From positions 2,804,888-2,868,887 of the forward strand of contig CP053172.1 of assembly GCA_014607495.2 (NCBI GenBank): 64,000 nucleotides of DNA. Reading direction: 5' to 3'. The position numbers and the translations under genes were made by a program. This document shows positions 19,380-30,959 of the stretch, piece by piece (within the stretch, counting starts at the first letter, position 1; every line of letters begins with the position of its first letter). Below the pieces are notes generated by a model. That model was not told the DNA's origin. It did not search any database and saw only the letters and a program-made list of their open reading frames with translations. The stretch is from Carposina sasakii (lineage: Eukaryota; Arthropoda; Insecta; Lepidoptera; Carposinidae).

Positions 19380-20600
19380 ATGCCACGTGACAGTAACGTG
19401 ATATTTCGGAGCAGTCACTTGATACTACGGAGCAGACGCGTGATATTTCGGAGCAGTCACGTATTTCGGAAGGATTTGTTTCGAATTTGTCATGTTACCT
19501 TTTTTGACATATTCTATATTCGATATATCTATACCCCGTTTTTTATAAAGATAGTAATCTTACTTTCGAAGAAGCATTGTTTGTAAACATTAGAACGCTC
19601 ATACTTGTAAGATATGAGTGAAGTTTGACGTTTTTCCATATTGATGTACCCTACTAAAAAGTTTAGTTTTGGGTTTGCGAAATCAGCTTCTTTAGGTTTT
19701 TTATAGTGCAAACTTTATACAGAGTAGGTACTATTGAATTGAGCAGAAAACTCTTTAGGAACTATTGATGATAATAATACACACAACTGTGCCTAATAAA
19801 AAACCTGATTTCGTTCTTTTGGATTCTTTCTATTTCTAAATACTATGAGGTATAGTTAATGCCATGTTACTTTTTATTAATATACGTATATGAGCAATAA
19901 AATTTATAAACAAAATCGCCAGGTTGGTAAATATTCTTATTATATATTTATTGATATTATATTACATGTAGGTGGTGTCACTGTTATCAGTGTTTACCAA
20001 AACCTACCGCAGTGTATACAGAGTGTTTTTTCGTGGCCACCCTTTACGAAGGGTCGGGCGAAATTTATAGTATAGTAAATTTATTGTAGCCAGATTTAAA
20101 TTATTTTTCGTAAAAAAATGTTATAACACGCGTCTATGTGAATTTATGCAAAAAAAAAACGCAGTCAATTTACTCAACTTTGGGCCCTAATATCGTGGGA
20201 ACCAGTCACTTTCCAGGTATGGCTCATCCATGGAGAAAAATGATCGTGATCATGGGGAGATTCTGTAGTATTCGGGAACGATGACGACCAAAAACAGCCT
20301 GTATACAACCACCTTTGTATCAATCTGTCTATACATACGATGTCCAATCCGGAATATGTCAAAATTGGAACATGTCAAATTTAGAACAGTCGCATGATAT
20401 TTCGGAGCAGTCGTGTTATACTCCGGAGCAGTCACGTGATATTTCGGAGCAGTCACGGATACTCACACGAACAGCATAGTGTTGTGATCTACCTACCTAA
20501 GACTCGTCTTAATACTGTTAGGAATGTATAAATATGTGTATTTAAATGTGATATTTGTTAAGATTTTTGTATAAAATAAATAAGAAGTTTTGTATTTATC
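19380..20600 (+). other. GPAT 3' UTR region with CACGTGATATTTCGGAGCAGT tandem units
   Basis: Degenerate copies of a roughly 21-bp unit, GTGATATTTCGGAGCAGTCA, lie directly after the stop (19395-19470) and again at 20384-20459. A MITE family 1 copy (20016-20305) lies between the two clusters. AATAAA occurs at 19795, 19896 and 20575. The true 3' end is not visible from sequence alone. Confidence 0.5.
20016..20305 (+). repeat. MITE family 1, copy in GPAT 3' UTR region
   Basis: TACAGAGTGTTTTTTCGTGG to GACCAAAAACAGCCTGTA, internally shortened relative to 14271-14658. Confidence 0.75.
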
Positions 20601-20789
20601 TTGTGTTTTGTAGGTGATGGGCTGACCACCTGTCACTACTAACCGAACTTGTACATCTCAACTGGTTAGAAGTGACACCATGTGGTTCTATCGGCCCTTG
20701 GTGCTCTGCCTACCCCGTAAGGGATAAAGGCGTGATTATATGTACTCGTATTATATGTGTGTATGTATTTGTCTTGTTTTAGGGTTATA

Positions 20790-20936
20790 CAGGGTGTAAC
20801 AGAAAGGGTATGTTAAGCGAAAAGCTATGTAAATAGCCCACTATAGAGATCCTATTTCCAAAATTTGAGACTCGAAATCATATTTTCATTTTTCAAGATT
20901 GTATGGACATTCCTGAGTTGTTTCAGAATTCTTCAC
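20790..20936 (+). repeat. Half copy of TA-flanked hairpin MITE (CAGGGTGTAACAGAAAGGG)
   Basis: One arm of the palindromic element seen in full at 21616-21876. Confidence 0.75.
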
Positions 20937-21405
20937 CTAACCTAAATCAAATGATTCCTACCTAATCACAACATTCGTATAAAAAAAATCACCTATCTAA
21001 ATAAAATTATATTTATAATTACCGATATAATGTTTTAAAGTAAGTAGGTATTCAGAATTGAAGTAAAGTAAGCTACTACAATTATATTTGTGTAACAATG
21101 GGATTGAGGACTTCTTAATGTGTGCTTCTAATGTTAGGCTAATAAATTAGAGCGGTCTCCCGATGCGACAAAATTTAATCAAAAATTTCATACGTACAGC
21201 AGGCCAAGATAACCATTTGCAGTTCAAAATTAGCGGTTATGCCTCCGACATAAAGGTGGCACAAAGTCCCAAGTAGATAGTCTGACATGTTTTAGTTGGT
21301 ACTTACCTACATAGTGTTAAAAGTTATTTTTTGCTTTTTATAGGGTTTAGCATTTTAAACCTTTTGTCATAATGATTGCGTACTTTTTTTGGGTCGGGGG
21401 TTTTT
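20937..21405. repeat. Single-arm copy of a foldback repeat
   Basis: Matches 55436-55765: GGTGATTTTTTTTATACGAA (complement), GACAAAATTTAATCAAAAAT, TTAGCATTTTAAACCTTTTG and the terminal GGTCGGGGG. Confidence 0.7.
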
Positions 21406-21545
21406 TTAATTGTTTCTACTAATGCTACCTATAAATTGTTATAAATAAGAAATAAATACATACATATAATAATCACGCCTTTATCCCTTACTTAAATGAG
21501 ACATACATAATGGGTTAGTTAGTACTAGAACGGCAGGATCACAGG

Positions 21546-22270
21546 CACTGGCGGCTCGTCCTAAGGAGCGCTGGTGCAGTGCACTCCCACCCACGAAGAT
21601 TACATAGGCAATCTACAGGGTGTAACAAAAAGGGTATGTTAAGCGAAAAGCTACGTAAATAGCCCACTGTAGAGAACCTATCCACAAAATTTGAGACTCG
21701 AAATCACATGTTTATTTTTCAAGATTGTATGAAAATTCCTAAGATATTTAAAAAATTTCCATACTATCGGGAAAAATAAACATGTGATTTTGAGTCTCAA
21801 ATTTTGTGGATAGGTTCTCTACAGTGGGCTATTTACGTAGCTTTTCGCTTAACATACCCTTTTTGTTACACCCTGTATATTTCTCTATAATTATCTTTCA
21901 ATTCTACTATGTTTATACAATAGTGTCTACGCGTTCGTCTCAAGTAAGTTGTAATCTTATGTATCAAGAGGAGCGCTAGCGATCGCGCTCCAATGAAACG
22001 AAATTTGGTACGATTCCTAGTACTGTATTAAATGAGTGCGAAAGAGACATACCGACATAGGCCGGCACGTGAAATAAAAGATTTCGTATGAAAAATTAGC
22101 CTTATCTGGAGCGTAACTCACATTAATTCGCGTATGCGGCCACTAGATGTCGCTTATTCCGAATTAGAATGCGATATGGTTGCCTTTAATGTGTTTCATT
22201 AGGTCATCTGAATTTTAATATGATCGAGTTGCACAGTGAACTCCTATAAAAAATCCAGGAGCCGCCAGTG
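21546..22270. mobile_element. hAT-type non-autonomous element with nested hairpin MITE
   Basis: TIR CACTGGCGGCTCGTCCT at the left and GGAGCCGCCAGTG at the right. The 8-bp duplication ATCACAGG occurs at 21538-21545 and 22271-22278. A complete hairpin MITE (21616-21876) lies inside. No transposase ORF. Confidence 0.85.
21616..21876. repeat. TA-flanked hairpin MITE, full copy
   Basis: Arms of about 110-115 bp from CAGGGTGTAACAAAAAGGG to CCTTTTTGTTACACCCTG, flanked by TA. Other copies: 20790-20936, 30876-31158 and 53191-53461. Confidence 0.85.
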
Positions 22271-23049
22271 ATCACAGGATACAAGGAGAACAGTCACGTT
22301 TACCAGAGCAAGCGCATGTGAACTAAAAAATAAAAAACTAAAAAACAGCAACTCGCCTAAAAAAAAAACAGTACAAAACAGTAGGTAAAGAAAAAAAAGG
22401 CAGATTTCATAGATTTGCCCAAGCACAAGGTGTTGTGACTATAAAACAATACGATACGCAATACAGTAGGCGTGTAGCTGTCATTCATAAATTGGGATTT
22501 CCTCGTGTATAAAAATATGATTGTCAAACACATATAATGTGGTCGGGATTCCCACGAATCCCGACTAAAGAAGATACTGCCATCTAGTGTCATTGCGTTT
22601 TATTACGTAGTGGTTTGTCATTGCGTGCGTTTGCAAAGTAGTGTAATAGGTGGCGCTGAGCGGTAGTTGAAAAACAGTAGAAAATAGGAATGAAACAGAA
22701 AACATGGACATTAATGTGAAAACAGCAAATCTACTGTTAAAACAGTAGGGTTGGTAACATTGCTCTCCTGTTTGCTCTTAATAATATATACCTATATCTT
22801 TACCATTTAGACGCCCTCTAGGATTTGGCGCCTGGAGCGACTGGTTCGTTCGCTGTATGGGCGGGCCGGCCCTGTTATCGTTTGAGAGTAGGTATATGTC
22901 CCTGAGTTCCTTATTCGCCTCTTACGACATGCACGGAAGGAGATGCAGCTGATGTATTCTATGTGAAGTCAGCATCAACACAGGTAATAAATATGAAAGT
23001 TTGTGAGAATTTGAGTTACTTAGTGAGAATGGATGTTCGTTAGTATTTC

Positions 23050-23619
23050 CAGTGGCGTAGCTAGGTAACTAGGGGCCCTGGGGCAAATAAAAAAATGCGG
23101 CCCCACTGCTATTTCAACTAATTAGATTGTGAAGAATTTTTGTTGACTATTTTCTCTATTGTACGTGACTAGACATTACCAAAAATTTTTGAAGTTTACG
23201 AGCCCCATTGAAAGACTGCTTAGATATACAATGGATGCGCGAGCGTAGCGAGAGCGAAATTTTTTTCTCGTATTTACCACGTAAATTGTCTATAATATTA
23301 CCTTCTTGAAAATTAAAGCTCCACCGAGAATTTCTGACCATTGCTAAAACATGAGATAGGTTACGATCGGGTAGACATTACCAAGAATTTTTCGAGTTCG
23401 AGCCCCATAATTATTGAAAACTAACAGCCTAGTCACATAATAGATGCGCGAGCGGAGCGAGCGCGAAATTTTTTCTTGTATTTACCACATAACTCAAGTA
23501 AGTTGTCTATTAATTTTTAAAAATTCATGTTCTGCCCGAGAATTTCACTTTTGAGGGCCCCCTGAGCTTGAGGGCCCCGGTGCACTGCTCCACCTAGCCC
23601 CTGGGTAGCTACGCCACTG
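23050..23619. mobile_element. hAT-type MITE with 8-bp duplication
   Basis: TIR CAGTGGCGTAGCTAGG / GGTAGCTACGCCACTG, with target duplication AGTATTTC at 23042-23049 and 23620-23627. The interior contains two diverged direct repeats with GATGCGCGAGCG and GAGCGCGAAATTTTTT (near 23231 and 23445). No transposase ORF. Confidence 0.88.
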
Positions 23620-24020
23620 AGTATTTCACCTGTATTTCATGCAATAAAATACCGAACGAATTTTGATATAACTTATCAGTTATACAGAGTGTGGGTGACA
23701 GCCAGACAAATACTGAAATCTATAAATATAATAAAAATGTAACGGATCGCTGTCTGTACATAGAAGATATATGAGAAAAAATATTATTTATACCACTCCA
23801 TCCTAGAAGATTCATACATAATTCCTATGCCCACAGTAAAAGAGCGAGTCTTCAATAACAGAAGAGTTTTACATTAATTACGTAACATTTTGTAATAGTG
23901 TTTGAGTATACAATAAAAATTCAATTTATTACGTAATATATTGAAATAGTAAAAAGATAACCCAATGATGCTGATAACAGCCTCGACATCACCTCACTTC
24001 ATATTCCGTTGCCCTGTGGA

Positions 24021-24113
24021 ATGGAAGTGTTTAAAAAAATGGCGAGCAAAGTTCCGGTTATTGTTCTGAACAACGGAACTTCTATTCCCGTTTTTGGTCT
24101 TGGAACATGGAAG
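24021..24113 (+). CDS. AKR first coding exon, version 1a
   Basis: ATG at 24021 (a second in-frame ATG with better context at 24039, MASKVP) to AAG|GTTAGT. Ends with the first AKR strand motif VFGLGTWK, phase 0. Confidence 0.85.
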
Positions 24114-27100
24114 GTTAGTTACCTATTTAATTTACATATTATTTAATAAGCAGCCCTTTATAGCTGTCCTAATTTTTATAAATAAATAATTGCCGATCCA
24201 TAACCTAAAAAAAATTACGCTATTGACTTTTACCAAGTACCCGGAAAAATACTTTTCAATTCATTGATCTGTAATATATTATTTTAATTTCTAAACTAGA
24301 AAAGTTTTCTTCATTTAATAAACTTTTTGAAATTCATAATTTTATTTAAAATGTATTTATTACATTTAAAAAATTTGGTGGAATGAAACGAATATTTGTT
24401 GTCTTCCTACCGGCAACCTGTTGTCATGGAATTTCTTGTTGGGGCAGAATGTTAAATTATTAATTGAAGTTAATTTGAGGCGTAGTCATAGAAAATTTAA
24501 CACTTCTGATCAATAGGAGGAAAGTGTACAAAGTTTACTCAAATACTCAGTTAATTTCTGAAAAAAGGTGCCATGGTTTCTACGATTAAGTTAAATAACG
24601 ACATAGAATGTCCCATACTGGGTATTGGGACTTGGAAGGTAAATAATATGTTTTAAATAAAAATTTTACGTATTTCTATTACCTTACAGGTAAGTACTTA
24701 TTTTTATTCAGTGAATTTTAAGTAAGCCAACTTCCTCCTAGGCTTACATGTTCTCACTGTAATCAAATCAAAGCCCATAGAGAAATGAAAACTTTTTAAG
24801 CTCTTAAAAAAGTTTTGGCCTCACTAATAGACCCGAGTTCCATCTATACCTTCTAGCTAAATAAATTGTACAAACACGAGTATAAATATATAGGTTTCAT
24901 TAAACCAAGGTAAAGAACCCAAACTTGAAGGTTTCTTATTGCTAAAAAGTTCCAATATCCATTTCTTGGCTCTTCACTGACCTTTTCTCATAATGCCAGT
25001 TATGAACAAGTCAACACTTGAGTTTAGAATCTCAATGGGAGATATACATTATCTGATTAAGATTATCCCCAAATGACATGAGATAATGCTAAAACCATAA
25101 CAATAGGATAGACCGACACTAAGCCCTTAATATGAGTGTGCTTATCATGGTATTTGATGAGTGATAAACACTCACTACGAAAGTACATAGTATGATAATG
25201 CAGTGATGACAACTTAGGGGTTTTACCCCTAAGAGGGGGAAAAAGATAACTTTTAGCGGCAGAATTTTTTAGGGGTACAACGATTTGACGTGTAGTGTCC
25301 GTTTCATAGAGTAGTTCTGATGGCGATGACGCTAATTACTATGTGTATGACCACATTTTCTGTGTCACTGCATACTGTGAAACGGACGCAATGCTACCCC
25401 TTCCTGCTCATGAGTTAAAGTTGGAATTTAGTGGTTTTTAGGGGTAAAATTAAAAAATCTTGGGGGTAACATTGGACGTGGGTTGGCAACACTGTGATAA
25501 TGGAACCTGTTAACATTTATTTCATTCCAATTAGGTACTTACCTACAATTTTTATATGATTGCTTTCCTTGTAAATACTGTTATTTTATATAATTATCTA
25601 TTTTACTTTACATTGCCATTTTTAAATTATAATATATTAATTACTACATAATATTATTTATTATCTATTTGAAAGTTGTTGGAAACATAAATAAATATGG
25701 TAGAATTAATGTATGACATACATGGCTTTCTATTCCAAAAGGGAAAAGTTTACCTATCTGACTTATTTTACCTATGTAGCTTTGTTAACATATCATTCTT
25801 TTTACCCCAATTTACTATATTTTTCTTTGGATATCAAAAATTACTTTCTGGCCATTTATATCTACGCCCCCCTAGTATGACCACGCATCGTGGATATCGT
25901 ATCGTACGATATTGTATTGTCTCTATACATAATTCAACATGACGGCTATATTTATCGTATTTTGACAGGCTAAATGTCAATAAATCGGTTTATCATATTG
26001 TGTTTCGCAGATAATGCTACTAGAGCAGATCTCCATTTAGTATGTTCCAAACATACCTCTCTTACCTTGTCCACATTTATTAAATTCTTCATACATGCTG
26101 TAGCTACTTTAAATAGTATTATAATTTATTATGTCAGAATGTCTTTTATCTAATTATTTGGGTCAAGATTAAGGCCATAAACAAGTTTATCTAAGGTCAT
26201 ATTGTTACATGAACAGAAAAATATGGGCTTTTAATATTAGGGGCCGTCCATTAATCACATGAGATTTTTTTTGCATTTTTGGACCCCCCCTTGTTGATAC
26301 GTGGTGAGGTTTAAGACTACCCCCCGCCCCTAAAAATAATCTAAAAAAAAATTGAATATTGTATAAGTAGTAGAACTTGTGTGAGGACTACGTTCTTTGC
26401 CTGGCAATGGCAAGTCAATGTCACACTACACGCCGCTTTTCGGTTTAGATATCGCGCGTTTGACGAAATAATTAATACACATGATATCTTACTATACCCC
26501 CCTCCCCCATATGATATTTCGTGATTTTTGTCACGTGATTAATGGATGGCCCTTTAGCTGTATAAAATTAAATCCACTTAGTTATTTAAAATGTTTATTT
26601 AGCATTTATGGGCTGTACAATAGATCAGTAACATGTGCCTAGCTCATAGCCTGGAAGAATGCTCCTAAATTTTTTAAGTCAATTCTTACGACATGCACGG
26701 AAGGAGATGCAGCTGATGTATTCTGGACCATGGTAACCTTCACTATGGGTGCGCCCACCACCGGGAAGTGGATAACTCATAACTGGATTTTACAAAAACT
26801 TAACCTACAAACAAGTAACAAACCAAGAAAATGTCAGCCATTATCAAGTTTTATCATTATTTGTGCAGTTTATCAAATGAATGGCTTTGTTAAATAGATA
26901 TGTACTAAAAATACATTGCAAAGCCTAATCAAACAGGTCATCAGGGTTCTTAGATAGTGTAGCAATTTTACAAGAGATAGTGACGTTCGCGAAGCTATCG
27001 AACCATTTCCTCAAATGGAAAGCCGCATCTACCTACGTGCATGTCGTAATAGTCTTGTAAGGAGCTCGGGCATTCCTTCAGCGACACGCTAGCAAATTAA

Positions 27101-30100
27101 TGATCATATTTTGCGTCTGTACTAAGTACCGCTAAGCTATACTAAGTTAAGCTGTGGGATCTTTTTTACTATGAAATCTTATGATCCTGCGGTTGTAGAA
27201 ACCCATTGGCTATCTTTTTTGACAGGGTTAATTTTAAAACATCAATAACCTCGCAGGACTAGATAGCTAAAATCATAAACAACAACATTTGTTCTACGAG
27301 TTTTATCATAAATCAATACATTAATTAAAAAGGATTTTCCGAGCTTTTATCGTACTGTCGTGACATTTGTAAGTCTATGTTCCATTCGTAGGTATACGAA
27401 AAGGTTAACGCCCGCGATCGCGCGCGCCTCAGTGTTATGTACAGACTTAAGAACATTCAGAGGTAATATTATATTTATATTTATTTTTGTATGTAAGTAA
27501 AATTTGACAAATTATCAAAACTCTTAGAACAAATGTTGTTGTTTATGATGGTAGCTACCTATTCTTGCGAGGTTATTGATATTTTAAAATTAACCCTGTA
27601 TATGATAGTAATCATCACTCAACAGTTGAATTTTTTTTCACTATTTCGGAGTTGCCCCCATATTGAAAGTTGTTTCTTTTTTTTACCTACCCTAGTTACG
27701 TGTCAAAAGGAAATCACTAATTTCGGAAAGACCTTACCTATACATGTATGTATACGACGGCCGATTGGTGTAGTTGGTACTTGACCCTGCCTGCGACGCT
27801 ATAGGTCCTGGGTTCGAATCCCGGTAGGTGCAAAAATTGATATGATGAATATCGATGTTTGTTTCCGAGTCATGGATGTTTCTATACTTATCTATGTATT
27901 TATATACCGTTGCTTAGTACCCACGACACTGTCGTGTGGGACTTGGTAAATGTGTTGTGAATATTCATTTATTTATATTTCCTCAGTCGAAGCCGGGTGA
28001 AGTGACGGAAGCAGTAAAGGCAGCGATCGACGTCGGATATCGACATATCGATTGCGCATTCATATATGGCAACGAGAATGAAGTCGGAGACGCCATTGAG
28101 GCGAAGATTGCCGAAGGCGTTGTTAAGAGGTAGGTAAGATAATAATTTGTCGTGGTGTCGGTAGAGTAGAACAGCACCACCCATGTTCGCTCGTGGGTAT
28201 CGGGTTAAGGGTTTCCGAGAGATGGGGATCAGCGTCTTCCGTGTTGACAATAACAGGTGATTTTTGGTCGTCAACGTTCCCGAAAACTACGGAATCTCCT
28301 CATCATCACGATCATTTTTCTCAATGGAAGCATACCTGGGAAGTGTCTGGTAGGGTCCAAAGTTGAGTAAATAGACTGCGTTTTTCTGCATAAATGCACA
28401 TAGACGCGCGTAGCAAGATTTTTTCACGAGAAATAATTAATATCTGTCTATAAAAAAACTAACAAACACTAGACACTATAAATTTCGCCAGATCAAGTAA
28501 TTAAAAAAAATTGTTGAAAAAAAAATTCCCAGCATTTTTTTTGGCATAAACTTACTTTATTTGATGTATAGAGTACGTACCCTTCGTTAAAGGTGGCCAC
28601 AAAAAAACATCCTGTATAGTCCGAAAATCACACTGCGGGCAAAAACCCCTTTATGGCAGTATACTAGTGGACTGCAATAGGCTGATTTGTGATGTGATGT
28701 CACATGGTGGAAAGATCATTCATCTGAGGTAGAAAGGCAGGCAATCGATGTACATTGCTAGATTTTAATCTGACAGTCACTAAATAAATAAATCAAAGTC
28801 GCTTTCCGCTGTCTGTCCGGTCTGTCCCTATGTTTGCTTAGATATTTAAAACTACGCAACGGATTTAGATGCGGTTTTTAAATACATAGAGTGATTCAAG
28901 ACGAAGATTTATATGTATAACTAGTGGACGCCCGCGACTCCGTCCGCGTGGACTACAGAAAAAACAAAATAGCGAAATATTAAAAGTGGGATAAAAATAT
29001 ATTCCCGGGATAAAAAGTATTTTTGATTTGATTATCAGTAATCTTTGGTATCCGCGCCAATTGTATCGGGCGATCCTGTGACTAATTAAATGGGCTTATT
29101 GGTTATTGTGTGATACATTGCTGTTTTTTGGTTCACTTGTGACTCTCCATTAGGGTTGATCAATGATCAGTTATTTGAACTTTTTTGAGGGCATCTTTGT
29201 TTTGGGAAATCATCTTTTGGTTAAAATTTTATTTTAAGGTCATTTAATGCCTAATCAAACGAACCAAACTATTTTTTCCTCAAAATATGAAAAAAAGTCG
29301 GACTATTTTGGAATTTTCCTGAGAAAATTTTCAGTGTTTTCCGCCTCAGAATCATGGTCTGAAGTCATGGTATCAATATTTGCCTGGCTGTCACAAACAC
29401 CCTGTATGTATAGACTAGGAATTAGGAACCTATCACCACATATCATATATAATACAAAGTCACTTCTTGCTGTCTCTTTGTCCCTATGTACTTATGTATG
29501 CTTAGATCTTTGAAACTACGTAACGGCGCCCTGATTACGTAGAAGCAATAGCAAATCCGAAGCCGCGCGATCGTGATAATTGAGAGCGTGTGCGTGCGCG
29601 CAACGAGCGCTTAGCGTCCTCCCGCACCTCATGTCGCCCAAGCACACACACACTCAATTATCGCGATCGCGCGGCTTCGGCTTTGCTATTGCTTTTACGT
29701 AATCAGGGGGCAGATTTTTATGCGCGAATCGAAGTCGTGGGCAGCCGCTAGTAATATTATACATATACGTAACCAGTCAGACAATTGGCACAACTGATGT
29801 TGCCTGTATCAATATATCATGACATATCACCACAGGGAAGACCTGTTCATAACGTCAAAGCTGTGGAACACGTTCCATCGACCGGACCTGGTGCGAGGAG
29901 CTCTGCTGAAGTCCCTTCAGAACCTGAAGCTGAAATACCTGGACCTCTACCTCATACACTGGCCGCAGGCTTACAAGGTAAGACCGCTAACTTTAACACG
30001 TTCAGTGCCGGCGACTACGTATTTGCGTCTTCTTGGCTTTCTAGAGGTGCCGGTGACGCTTATTTGCGTCCTGGCACTGGGCGTTGACCTGATGTCGGCA

Positions 30101-30924
30101 CCCTTAGATAATTTGCCGGCAGCGAATGTGAACTAATAGTCTAAGATCCCACCGCTGATGTACGACGCTGATCTGTTTCATAACATAGTATAAAACAAAG
30201 TTGCTCCCCGCTGCTCTATGTATGTATTTATCTTATATACATATAATAAAAATGTTACGGATCGCTGTCTGTACATGGAAGATATACAGGATGAAAAAAG
30301 GCGACAATTTTTTTTAAATACCTTGTATTCTTTGTAAGGTTACGATCATTTTCTTCTATGGAACCAACCCTGGGAAACGACAAATAAATTATGAAAAAAT
30401 ACTGTCATTTTATTGCAAGCAATGTATTTGTTTGATGTGCAAAGTACATGTACTTACAAAACTAACATTATAACATTGTGAGATGGTATCTTTGAAAAAA
30501 TGTTTGTTAACCGATTTCAGATGGATTTATGTAAAAAAAATAATAATATTAATGTAACTTTGGACCTCAATATCTTGGAAACCCGTAGTTTCCCAGGGGT
30601 GCTTCCATAGAGAAAAAATATCGTGATGTTACAAAGAATACGAGATATTAAAATAACAAAGTTGTCTTTTTACACCCAGTATAAGAAAAATATTGTAGGA
30701 GACCTTTATCAACGCAATAGTACCCAAAATAATGATATTTCGAATTTTAGTCTGTTTGTCGGTTTGTCTGTTTGTTGGTTTGTCTGTGCGTTTGTGCACG
30801 CTAATCTCAGGAACAGCTGAACCGATACCGATGAAGTTTTCCAGGAATATATTGTGACAGGTCCCACTTAACATACAGGGTGTAACAGAAAGGGTATGTA
30901 ATGCGAAAAGCTATGTAAATAGCC

Positions 30925-30959
<35 letters not shown>

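Noticed and set aside
27761..27834. Functional tRNA gene
   Set aside because: A and B boxes are present but the cloverleaf is incomplete and it is followed by a SINE body that is repeated at 58712.
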